Source of the DNA: Bacillota bacterium | Lineage (GTDB): Bacteria; Bacillota; Clostridia; Acetivibrionales; DTU013 | Length of the DNA: 64,000 nt | Direction: 5' to 3' | Assembly: GCA_023426125.1 (NCBI GenBank) | Contig: JAFABI010000090.1 | Coordinates: 1-64,000 of the forward strand | Shown here: piece after piece, positions 14,804-20,796 of the stretch | How the letters are laid out: each line of letters starts with the position of its first letter | How positions within the stretch are numbered: the stretch's first letter is position 1 | Position numbers and translations under genes: made by a program | Notes under the pieces: generated by a model | Databases searched by the model: none | Told to the model about the DNA's origin: nothing | Seen by the model: only the letters and a program-made list of their open reading frames with translations

Positions 14804-15607
14804 ATGACGGAAATCCAGGGCTTTATATTGGGGTTGATCCAGGGGCTTACGGAATTTCTTCCTGTGAGCAGCTCGGGACACCTGGTGCTCTTTCAGAAAT
14901 TATTCGGGCTATCGGAGGGAACCTTCACCTTTAATGTTGCAGTCCACCTGGCCACACTTATCGGAGTAATCCTCGTATTGAAAAAAGAAGTGCTGGAAGT
15001 GGTAAGGAAGCCCTTTGGAAAGCTATCTCTTCTTGTGGTGGCCGGTACAATACCAACGGTAATCATAGCGGCGGTTTTTTACGGTATATTGAAAAAGTCT
15101 TTTGAAGCAGGAACGACGCTTGGGATGGAATTTCTGTTTACCGGACTGGTATTATGGTTTGCCGAAAGCATCCGAAGCAAAAACAAAGGGCTTGACCGGA
15201 CTACCTATACGGATGCGGCCGTTATGGGGGTCGCCCAGGCGATAGCGATACTGCCCGCGGTTTCACGCTCGGGGCTGACCCTGGCAGGAGCCCTGATGCG
15301 GGGGCTGAACAGGGAATTTGCGTTAAAGCTTTCTTTTCTTATGTCTATACCTGCCATTCTGATGGGTGCAGCCAAAGACGGGTATGACCTGATTCAAGAT
15401 GGAGGCGTTTCGTTAACGGTAGAACCGCTTCCGCTGATGATCGGTTTTGTTACCGCGGGCATCTCCGGTTATTTTGCCGTAAAATTCATGCTCAGGATTT
15501 TTTCTAGGACCAGCTTGAAAATGTTCGCATACTACGTATTGGTATTAGGCGTGTTAATCCTGGCAGACCAGCTGTTTTTCAACCTTTTGTTTCAAAAGCC
15601 GTTTTAA
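14804..15607 (+). CDS. uppP: Undecaprenyl-diphosphate phosphatase
   Basis: This 267-residue polytopic membrane enzyme of the BacA/UppP family dephosphorylates undecaprenyl pyrophosphate, so that the lipid carrier can be reused for peptidoglycan and wall polymer synthesis. The two signature motifs are present: GLIQGLTEFLPVSSSGHL (residues ~10-27, active-site Glu and Ser) and the PAVSRSG motif (about 150-156, catalytic Arg). About eight hydrophobic segments fit the family. A GGAAGGA precedes the ATG by 9 bp. Overproduction gives bacitracin resistance in other bacteria. A strong terminator follows at 15738. Confidence 0.95.
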   Translation: MTEIQGFILGLIQGLTEFLPVSSSGHLVLFQKLFGLSEGTFTFNVAVHLATLIGVILVLKKEVLEVVRKPFGKLSLLVVAGTIPTVIIAAVFYGILKKSFEAGTTLGMEFLFTGLVLWFAESIRSKNKGLDRTTYTDAAVMGVAQAIAILPAVSRSGLTLAGALMRGLNREFALKLSFLMSIPAILMGAAKDGYDLIQDGGVSLTVEPLPLMIGFVTAGISGYFAVKFMLRIFSRTSLKMFAYYVLVLGVLILADQLFFNLLFQKPF

Positions 15608-15737
15608 TGGAATGGGGCCATGGTCCTATGAAAATAGTGCTATGACTCTACAACAAACAAGTACCATAGAACTATAGGAATCGGAAAATAATTCTGATAT
15701 GATTAAAAAGAACATTAGCATTTCTCCTATTGGGGGC

Positions 15738-15773
15738 ATGGAGTCTAACTCCATGTTTTTTTTGTTTTTTTTT
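15738..15773 (+). terminator. Intrinsic terminator upstream of tsaD
   Basis: CATGGAG (15738-15744) and CTCCATG (15749-15755) form a 7-bp stem with a TCTAA loop, followed by an almost unbroken T tract to 15773. It lies 130 bp past uppP and probably ends its transcript. Confidence 0.9.
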
Positions 15774-15854
15774 AAAGATTATTAATTCCTCCTTTTTTTG
15801 AAAATAATATGTGATATGATGGTATATAATTGATAAAAGTCAGGAGTGGCCATA

Positions 15855-16874
15855 TTGAAGGATATTACAATCTTGGGGATAGAAACGAGCTGCGACGAGA
15901 CTTCCGCAGCAGTAGTGGCAAACGGCAGGACGATTTTATCCAATATCATCTCTTCCCAGGTGGACCTGCATAAAAAATTTGGGGGAGTTGTTCCTGAAAT
16001 CGCATCCCGCAAGCACGTAGAGCTCGTTTTGCCGGTAATCAATCAGGCGCTTGAGGAAGCGTGCATAAAAACGGAAGAGGTGGATGCCGTCGGCGTCACC
16101 TATGGTCCGGGTCTTGTAGGCGCGCTGCTGGTGGGGCTGTCGGCGGCAAAGGGCATTGCATACGTTTTGAACAAGCCTCTGATAGGAGTTCATCATATCG
16201 AAGGGCATATTGCTGCAAATTATCTTGAAAATCCACTGCTGGAGCCTCCCTTCACCTGCCTTGTAGCATCGGGCGGACACAGTCATATCGTGTATGTGGA
16301 GGGCTTCGACAGTTTTGAAATCATGGGCCGGACAAGAGATGACGCAGCAGGCGAAGCTTTCGACAAAATTGCAAGGGCTGTAGGTCTTGGCTATCCGGGA
16401 GGGCCGCTGATCGATAAAACTGCCGTCCGTGGGAACAGCAGGGCAATCGATTTTCCAAGAGTACACTTTCCGGGCGGAAGCCTTGATTTCAGCTTCAGTG
16501 GCTTGAAAACAGCAGTTTTGAATTATCTTAACACGATGGAGCAAAAAGGTGAAAAAATCGTCATTGAGGATTTATGTGCCAGCTTTCAGCAAGCGGTTGT
16601 GGATGTATTGGTAAGGAATACGGTGGAGGCCGCACAGACGAAAAAAACAGGGAAAATAGCTCTCGCAGGAGGTGTGGCAGCAAACTCGCTTTTGCGGAGA
16701 AGCATGGCGGATGCTGCAGCGGAAAAGGGAATGGAAGTTTTTTATCCGAGACCCATCCTGTGTACCGATAATGCGGCCATGATTGCAGGAGCCGCATATT
16801 TCCAGTATAAATCGGGAAATACGGCGGATTTGTGTTTAAATGCCATACCCGGGTTAAAGCTGGGCGACAGATGA
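15855..16874 (+). CDS. tsaD: tRNA N6-threonylcarbamoyladenosine transferase TsaD
   Basis: This 339-residue ASKHA-fold enzyme transfers the threonylcarbamoyl group to A37 of ANN-decoding tRNAs, together with TsaB, TsaE and TsaC. The signature ILGIETSCDETSAAVV starts at residue ~5. The metal-binding HHIEGHIAANYLE is at about 110. Then follow VASGGHSHIV, GYPGGPLIDK, LDFSFSGLKTAV, LAGGVAANSLLR and LCTDNAAMIA. The TTG start at 15855 is preferred since CAGGAG lies 8 bp upstream, while the upstream GTG overlaps it. The partner genes tsaB and tsaE are not in this window. Confidence 0.95.
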   Translation: MKDITILGIETSCDETSAAVVANGRTILSNIISSQVDLHKKFGGVVPEIASRKHVELVLPVINQALEEACIKTEEVDAVGVTYGPGLVGALLVGLSAAKGIAYVLNKPLIGVHHIEGHIAANYLENPLLEPPFTCLVASGGHSHIVYVEGFDSFEIMGRTRDDAAGEAFDKIARAVGLGYPGGPLIDKTAVRGNSRAIDFPRVHFPGGSLDFSFSGLKTAVLNYLNTMEQKGEKIVIEDLCASFQQAVVDVLVRNTVEAAQTKKTGKIALAGGVAANSLLRRSMADAAAEKGMEVFYPRPILCTDNAAMIAGAAYFQYKSGNTADLCLNAIPGLKLGDR

Positions 16875-16875
16875 T

Positions 16876-17218
16876 TGTGGATAACTACACAAATCGGCAG
16901 CAAATTTTTTATCAGGAAGAAATTTGGGATTCGTGCCTTGATGGAAAAATTCGACAGGTTCCCGGTCAAATGTCGAATATCCGCCATAGAGCGTTATAAG
17001 TCGTAGACACCGCATTTTCAAGGCCTTATGACAAAAGAGGCGGCGGAAATTGGTTGAAAAATGTTGAAAAACGGTATGTTAATAATGTGGAAATTTATCG
17101 TAAAGCCAGTATTTTGTAGCATTTTCTTGTGTGGATAAGTATGTGGATTGTGTGGATTATCAATATTTTTTGTTAGCCTTCGGAGTATTGGAAATAAAAT
17201 TGCAGAACTTTATCCACA
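16876..17218. promoter_or_regulatory. Cluster of DnaA-box-like nonamers
   Basis: Exact TTATCCACA boxes (either strand) occur at 16876-16884, 17130-17138 and 17210-17218. Two near matches, TGTGGATTG (17142-17150) and TGTGGATTA (17151-17159), lie in tandem with the second. The cluster covers the gap between tsaD and the transglycosylase and the latter's last codons. There is no dnaA/dnaN or AT-rich unwinding tract, so an origin is unlikely, but a DnaA titration or regulatory site is possible. The rest of this 298-bp gap shows no gene. Confidence 0.5.
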
Positions 17219-17805
17219 TAATTTCTGGTTTCGTCAAAGGGCGGGATTCCGCTGTATTTTGTTACATTGCCCGGACCTGCGTTATAAGCCGCCAGCGCAA
17301 GACGCAGGTCACCGTCAAATGTGATCAGCTGGTCTTTCAGATATCTGGCGCCGCCTTCGATATTTTGCGTTATATCCCAAGGGTTATCGACACCAAGGCT
17401 ATCGGCGGTGCCCGGCATCAGCTGCATGAGTCCCTGCGCACCTGAGCTGGATATTGCATACGGATTGAAATTGGATTCCTGCTTGACGACTGCCCGCAAT
17501 AGGTCGGCATCGATGTGGTATTTTTCCGAGGCCTTTTGGATATTGTCGTTAATCATCAGCATCAATCTTGTTTTATCCGCAGGGATGAAAGAGGTATTGG
17601 CCGCCAGCGATTTCTGCGCTCTTTCAATATCATTGCTGTGGTCTGCCGACGTTTTGGCCGGTGCAGCCTCCTGCAGCTTATCCTGTTCTGTTTCGAGATA
17701 TTCCTCAAAGGGGATGCTTTCCGCTGTCCTGATAATTTTCACGGGAATCCTGCTTTGAATTTCATTGAGTTTTTGTTGAAAAATATCCGACACTCTCGGA
17801 ATCAT
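17173..17805 (-). CDS. Lytic transglycosylase (SLT domain)
   Basis: This protein of about 210 residues has a C-terminal goose-type/SLT lysozyme-like domain (residues ~90-205) that cleaves peptidoglycan to 1,6-anhydromuropeptides. The catalytic Glu is in AVVKQESNFNPYAIS, followed by GAQGLMQLMPGTADSLGV, NIEGGARYLKDQL and ALAAYNAGPGNVTKYSGIPPF. The N-terminal part (QQKLNEIQSRIP, charged) is not a recognisable signal peptide, so export is unclear. ATG 17805 follows AGGGGTG by 6 bp and is preferred to the upstream GTG. A 37-bp inverted repeat lies over its promoter region. Confidence 0.88.
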   Translation of the reverse strand: MIPRVSDIFQQKLNEIQSRIPVKIIRTAESIPFEEYLETEQDKLQEAAPAKTSADHSNDIERAQKSLAANTSFIPADKTRLMLMINDNIQKASEKYHIDADLLRAVVKQESNFNPYAISSSGAQGLMQLMPGTADSLGVDNPWDITQNIEGGARYLKDQLITFDGDLRLALAAYNAGPGNVTKYSGIPPFDETRNYVDKVLQFYFQYSEG

Positions 17806-17829
17806 TTTATTCACCCCTAAAAATAATTA

Positions 17830-17866
17830 TAGCAAATAGAATATCGGAAAGATATAGTATTTGCTA
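17830..17866. promoter_or_regulatory. Inverted repeat at the transglycosylase promoter
   Basis: TAGCAAATA (17830-17838) and TATTTGCTA (17858-17866) are perfect inverted repeats, and the interior ATATC/GATAT also pairs, giving 14 of 16 bp around GGAAA. On the minus strand a TATAAT-like -10 (17830-17825) borders it. It may be an operator or the shared hairpin between two minus-strand genes. Confidence 0.45.
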
Positions 17867-17910
17867 AACACAAATTTTGAGAATCGGTTTTTTACAGCCT
17901 GTAAGACGGC

Positions 17911-18228
17911 TTATGAAACGATCGGCTCGGATTTCCGGGTGAATTTCGAGCATGCGTTTTTCATTTCGCCATTGAACTTCCTCACGGTAAACAGCTGGCA
18001 AAAGCCTATAGAAGCCGGTTCCGGCGAGTTTGCCGCATCAACGATATAGAATTCACACTCGATGCACTTGTTCTTTTGTGCCAGAAGGCTTCTTGAGATT
18101 GGAATCGCCTTGTATTTCGAGCAGGCAAAGTCATGGGAGACGACTCCTTTTATCCTGCATAATATATCCCGGTTAAAGTTGTTTGTCAGCCCGTTTGCAC
18201 AGGTACTGCAGCTTTTAATGCATTTCAT
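17911..18228 (-). CDS. Cysteine-rich conserved hypothetical protein
   Basis: This 105-residue protein has nine cysteines, arranged as MKCIKSCSTC, LCRIKG, FACSKYK, KCIECEFY, GFCQLF and ACSKF. The paired and regularly spaced cysteines suggest a zinc- or iron-binding mini-domain. Similar proteins starting with MKC and LCRIKG are common in Clostridia, but no role is known to me. AGGGGG lies 9 bp before the ATG. It has its own position between the transglycosylase (same strand) and the CRISPR-like repeat region (opposite strand). A redox or metal-sensing role is only a guess. Confidence 0.7.
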   Translation of the reverse strand: MKCIKSCSTCANGLTNNFNRDILCRIKGVVSHDFACSKYKAIPISRSLLAQKNKCIECEFYIVDAANSPEPASIGFCQLFTVRKFNGEMKNACSKFTRKSEPIVS

Positions 18229-18396
18229 AACGGTACCCCCTGTTTGCTAAGGGTTTCTATAACCTGGTACATTGTAACACACTACAATAAAAATTACAAA
18301 TAATGGGAAATATCTGACAGTTGGGAAAATGCTGTAATATTTTTATGGCAAAGGTATTATATGCCGTAATTTTTTATGGCATTGCAGCGATATCTT

Positions 18397-18425
18397 TTGT
18401 TTTCCAGCCTTTTTTAAGGTATAAT
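18397..18425 (+). promoter_or_regulatory. Promoter reading into the orphan CRISPR-like repeat
   Basis: TTGTTT (18397-18402) and TATAAT (18420-18425) are separated by 17 bp. The predicted start near 18432 lies about 17 nt upstream of the repeat at 18449, so the repeat would be in the 5' leader of the DUF402 transcript. Confidence 0.55.
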
Positions 18426-18448
18426 ACAAGTATGAATGTTAAGGCAGT

Positions 18449-18480
18449 GTCGCACCTCTCATAGGTGTGTGGATTGAAAT
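18449..18480 (+). CRISPR. Single orphan CRISPR-like repeat (type I-C-like)
   Basis: A 32-nt sequence begins GTCGCACCTCTCAT, continues AGGTGTGTGG and ends ATTGAAAT. It has the length, the GTCGCNCC start, the internal hairpin (GCACCT with AGGTGT) and the GTGGATTGAAAY 3' tag typical of type I-C CRISPR repeats. No second copy is found within the window and no cas gene is present, so this is not an array. It may be the relic of a decayed array or a co-opted repeat-derived RNA. Confidence 0.5.
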
Positions 18481-18536
18481 AAATAAATAAGGTACAATAT
18501 TGGAAAACGCGAAACTGGCTGTCATAAGGGGAAACG

Positions 18537-19010
18537 ATGAAAAAACCTGTATTATTGAGAAAGCGATTTATACCTGAGGAAATTTCAGATATTTCCAGCG
18601 ACGAACTGCTGTTTAGAAATGAACGGCTTCTTGTAACACGATGGGAAGCGATAAAGCCGAGGGCCGATTTTTATGGTGGAATTTCCTATACATTCCTTGA
18701 AGAAGGCATCAAGCTGGCCAGGTTTTATGACGGGAAGGGCATATTTCTTTATTGGTATTGCGATATTATTGATGTACTTTATCGTGCGGAAAGGGATGAA
18801 TATACCTTTGAAGATTTGCTGGTGGATGTGAAAATACTGCCTGACGGGACAATTAAGGTGTTGGATACCGATGAACTGGCGGAAGCCCTGGAGAAGGGGC
18901 TCATCACTGTCGAGCAGGCCTGCAGGGCCTTACGGACGCTGGACAGGGTTCTCAAGCTGGTTTATGAGAAGAAATTTCCTCCGGAAGAATGCAAAGATTT
19001 TGAATATTAG
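18537..19010 (+). CDS. DUF402 domain protein
   Basis: This 157-residue protein has the DUF402 beta-barrel pattern: VTRWEAIKPRADFYGGISYTF, ARFYDGKGIFLYWYCDIID and the acidic metal-binding stretch YTFEDLLVDVKILPDGTIKVLDTDEL. Members include nucleoside di/triphosphatases (Ntdp) and FomD-like phosphoesterases that use conserved Asp/Glu and divalent metals, so a nucleotide or phosphoester hydrolase is plausible but unproven. The RBS AAGGGGAAACG lies before the ATG. A long leader carries the orphan CRISPR-like repeat. The PHP phosphoesterase follows after an 87-bp gap filled by a repeat. Confidence 0.8.
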   Translation: MKKPVLLRKRFIPEEISDISSDELLFRNERLLVTRWEAIKPRADFYGGISYTFLEEGIKLARFYDGKGIFLYWYCDIIDVLYRAERDEYTFEDLLVDVKILPDGTIKVLDTDELAEALEKGLITVEQACRALRTLDRVLKLVYEKKFPPEECKDFEY

Positions 19011-19079
19011 TACTATAGCGAAAAATTTTTATTTTATCCGTGCATAAATGCGATGAATTAATGTTTTTTCGCTGTAGTA
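19011..19079. repeat. MITE-like palindromic repeat, copy B (short)
   Basis: TACTATAGCGAAAAAT and TTTTTTCGCTGTAGTA are near-perfect terminal inverted repeats of a 69-bp element between the DUF402 and PHP genes. The outer ends match copies A and D. The internal CTTTCAGAAATA stem is absent, so this is a shortened member. Confidence 0.55.
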
Positions 19080-19097
19080 TTCGTGGAAGGGTAGAAA

Positions 19098-19931
19098 ATG
19101 AATCTAATTGACCTGCATACACATACAACTTCCTCCGACGGAAGCATGGCTCCGGCGGAATTGGTGAAATATGCAAAGCATAAAGGACTAAAGGCCATTG
19201 CCATAACGGACCATGATACGACGGACGGACTGCAGGAAGCCTTACAGGAAGGCAAAAGCACCGGTCTTGAAGTAATTCCCGGCATAGAGATAAGTGCTGA
19301 TTTCAATCCTGAAATGCATATCCTCGGATATTTCCTGAAAGGTGACTATTCCAGGATTGCCGGGACTCTTGCCGGGCTTCGCTTAAAAAGAGATGAAAGA
19401 AACCCCAGGATAGTAAAGAGGCTGAACGAATTGGGGCTTGAGATATCCGTGGAGGAAGTCCTTGCCAGGTCGCGGGGCGGTGTCACGGGACGGCCGCATA
19501 TCGCCAAGGTGTTGATTGAAAAAGGTTATGTTCACAGCAATGAGGAAGCTTTCGACAGATATCTTGGCAGCGGCAGGCCTGCATATTTTAAAAAGGATAA
19601 GCTTACACCCGGACAGTGTATCGGTGAAATTAGCGCAGCCGGCGGTCTGCCGGTATTGGCGCACCCCATTTATCTGGGTATGGAATACGGGCAATTGGAC
19701 AGCTTGCTGGCGGAACTGGTACAAGACGGTTTGATGGGGATTGAAGCTTATTATGTGGACAATACTGCGCAGCAGACACGGATGCTATTAGAACTGGCTG
19801 AAAAACATCATTTGTTTGTTACCGGCGGCAGCGATTTTCACGGAAGCTTCAAGCCCCAGATTGACCTGGGGATCGGCAGGGGAAATTTACGGGTGCCTTA
19901 TGAATTGCTGGAGAAAATGAAAAGGCTGTGA
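19098..19931 (+). CDS. PHP domain phosphoesterase
   Basis: This 277-residue member of the polymerase and histidinol phosphatase superfamily shows the metal-binding motifs LIDLHTHTTSSDGS, AIAITDHDTTDGL, PGIEISAD, the His in EMHILGYF, RPHIAKVL, LAHPIYLG and the C-terminal GGSDFHGSFKP. This set is typical of stand-alone TrpH/RnmAM-like proteins, which hydrolyse nucleoside 3',5'-bisphosphate and trim RNA 5' ends with three metals. It is cytoplasmic. The hairpin CCTGTCC/GGACAGG lies shortly after the stop, but without a T run. Confidence 0.88.
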   Translation: MNLIDLHTHTTSSDGSMAPAELVKYAKHKGLKAIAITDHDTTDGLQEALQEGKSTGLEVIPGIEISADFNPEMHILGYFLKGDYSRIAGTLAGLRLKRDERNPRIVKRLNELGLEISVEEVLARSRGGVTGRPHIAKVLIEKGYVHSNEEAFDRYLGSGRPAYFKKDKLTPGQCIGEISAAGGLPVLAHPIYLGMEYGQLDSLLAELVQDGLMGIEAYYVDNTAQQTRMLLELAEKHHLFVTGGSDFHGSFKPQIDLGIGRGNLRVPYELLEKMKRL

Positions 19932-20286
19932 AGTACAAAAAAAAGACCTGTCCCGGCGGACAGGCGGAGTAAGGTATGGTGTTTATGGAAAATCTATTAA
20001 TAAAATATTAAGGAGGACTTTCCAAATTTACTATTTTATTTTAAACCAGTCCGATACTTTCCACAATGAACAATAATACCCTGGTGGGAATAGGTCCGGA
20101 AACCCGGAACCGGGACTTATGACCTATACGTTTGTTATTTTTACTGCCTCAACCAGCCGGAAAAACAAGATTCCCAGGCCTCGCGGGCGAGCGGCAGGCA
20201 AAGCCTGCGATCAGCCCACGCCGTTTTGCTCCCCGGAATGACAAAGAAAATTTTAAATTATGAGTCGAAGAAAAAAGCATATCTGC
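19932..20286. other. Intergenic stretch with repeat-derived hairpins
   Basis: No gene is seen. A nested hairpin sits at about 20089-20128 (TAGGTC...GACCTA around CCCGG-AA-CCGGG). A stretch at 20160-20230 (CGCGGGCGAGCGG, CCCCGGAATGAC) resembles the widespread interspersed repeat also present at 37430 and 40124. The feoA promoter follows. Confidence 0.4.
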
Positions 20287-20332
20287 TTGACAATAAGAAC
20301 CTGGAGTGATAAAATGTTAGGCGTGACTAACA
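20287..20332 (+). promoter_or_regulatory. feoA promoter with iron-type operator 1
   Basis: TTGACA (20287-20292) and TAAAAT (20310-20315) are 17 bp apart. TGTTAG-GCGTGA-CTAACA (20315-20332) overlaps the end of the -10 and the expected start site. The same GTTAG-N6-CTAAC palindrome recurs at 20762-20777 in front of feoB. DtxR/IdeR-type or Fur-type repressors are the natural candidates, but none is encoded nearby. Confidence 0.65.
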
Positions 20333-20354
20333 AATATTGGTACATACTGTTTTG

Positions 20355-20466
20355 GGATGGCTGTCTCAGGCAGAAGCAGGTGTTGCCGGACAATAAAAAA
20401 ACCGGCATCATAAATGCAGGAAATGCCTGGAAGCCATCCGGGCCAGTGAAACTGACGAAGCCCGAA
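20355..20466 (+). ncRNA. Structured leader upstream of feoA (possible riboswitch)
   Basis: The ~155-nt leader can fold into nested stems: GGATGGCT (20355-20362) with AGCCATCC (20432-20439), CAGGCA (20367-20372) with TGCCTG (20424-20429) and TGCCGG (20384-20389) with CCGGCA (20402-20407). A separate hairpin CGGGC-CAGT-GAA-ACTG-ACGAA-GCCCG (20439-20464) ends just before the feoA ribosome binding site. I cannot match it with confidence to a known riboswitch class. Iron- or metal-responsive control is inferred from the downstream genes. Confidence 0.45.
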
Positions 20467-20479
20467 TAGGTGAAAATAC

Positions 20480-20731
20480 ATGGCTGATAGCACGAATATT
20501 GTTACGCTGGCGCTGAGCGAGATGAAAGAAGGACAACGGGGAAGAGTTGTGAAGGTATCGACAAAAGGTGCAATTCGCCGGCGCATAATGGAAATGGGGA
20601 TAATTACCGGCACCGAGATTCTGGTAAAAGGCTTCGCGCCGCTGGGAGATCCCATGGAGCTTGGAGTAAAGGGCTATAATTTAAGTTTGCGGAAGTCCGA
20701 AGCATCGGAAATTTTTGTAGAACTGCTCTAA
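20480..20731 (+). CDS. feoA: Ferrous iron transport protein A
   Basis: This 83-residue SH3-like small protein regulates or assembles with FeoB. It shows the family pattern LSEMKEGQRGRVVKV, GAIRRRIMEMGIITGTEILVKGFAPLGDPMEL and the ending GYNLSLRKSEASEIFVE. AGGTG lies 8 bp before the ATG, just after a leader hairpin that could gate translation. A terminator-like hairpin overlaps its stop codon, so readthrough into feoB may be controlled. Confidence 0.93.
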   Translation: MADSTNIVTLALSEMKEGQRGRVVKVSTKGAIRRRIMEMGIITGTEILVKGFAPLGDPMELGVKGYNLSLRKSEASEIFVELL

Positions 20732-20751
20732 CAAAGGGGAAGCAGTTTTTT
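20721..20751 (+). terminator. Terminator/attenuator between feoA and feoB
   Basis: AACTGCT (20721-20727) and AGCAGTT (20741-20747) form a 7-bp stem that starts within the last feoA codons and ends in a run of T (20746-20751). It could reduce feoB relative to feoA, or end a feoA-only transcript. Confidence 0.55.
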
Positions 20752-20760
20752 CAGCCTGCA

Positions 20761-20778
20761 AGTTAGGCCGAACTAACA
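20761..20778. promoter_or_regulatory. Iron-type operator 2 upstream of feoB
   Basis: AGTTAG-GCCGAA-CTAACA is the second GTTAG-N6-CTAAC palindrome and sits 19 bp before the feoB start. Together with operator 1 it frames feoA. No clear -35/-10 pair is visible beside it. Confidence 0.6.
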
Positions 20779-20796
20779 GGGTGAGGGTATAAAGCA

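Noticed and set aside
14604..14807. 67-codon frame between the nuclease and uppP, containing Cys/His residues (CDKHWRKYC, CSQC)
   Set aside because: A good promoter (TTAACA-N18-TATACT) overlaps its first codons, so the transcript would begin inside it. There is no ribosome binding site. It is most likely the uppP leader.
16876..17218. Chromosomal origin of replication
   Set aside because: DnaA boxes are present but there is no dnaA, dnaN or other origin-linked gene, and no clear AT-rich unwinding tract.
18449..18536. A functional CRISPR array
   Set aside because: Only one repeat copy exists and no spacer-repeat periodicity or cas gene is seen.
20355..20466. Assignment of the feoA leader as a NiCo, TPP, FMN, THF or cyclic-di-GMP riboswitch
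   Set aside because: None of the consensus cores I can recall is present in the right order on the coding strand. Only a weak NiCo-like resemblance appears on the opposite strand, where no gene would be controlled.
20260..20469. 69-codon frame upstream of feoA
   Set aside because: It runs through the feoA promoter, operator and structured leader, has no ribosome binding site, and its residues show no protein-like pattern.
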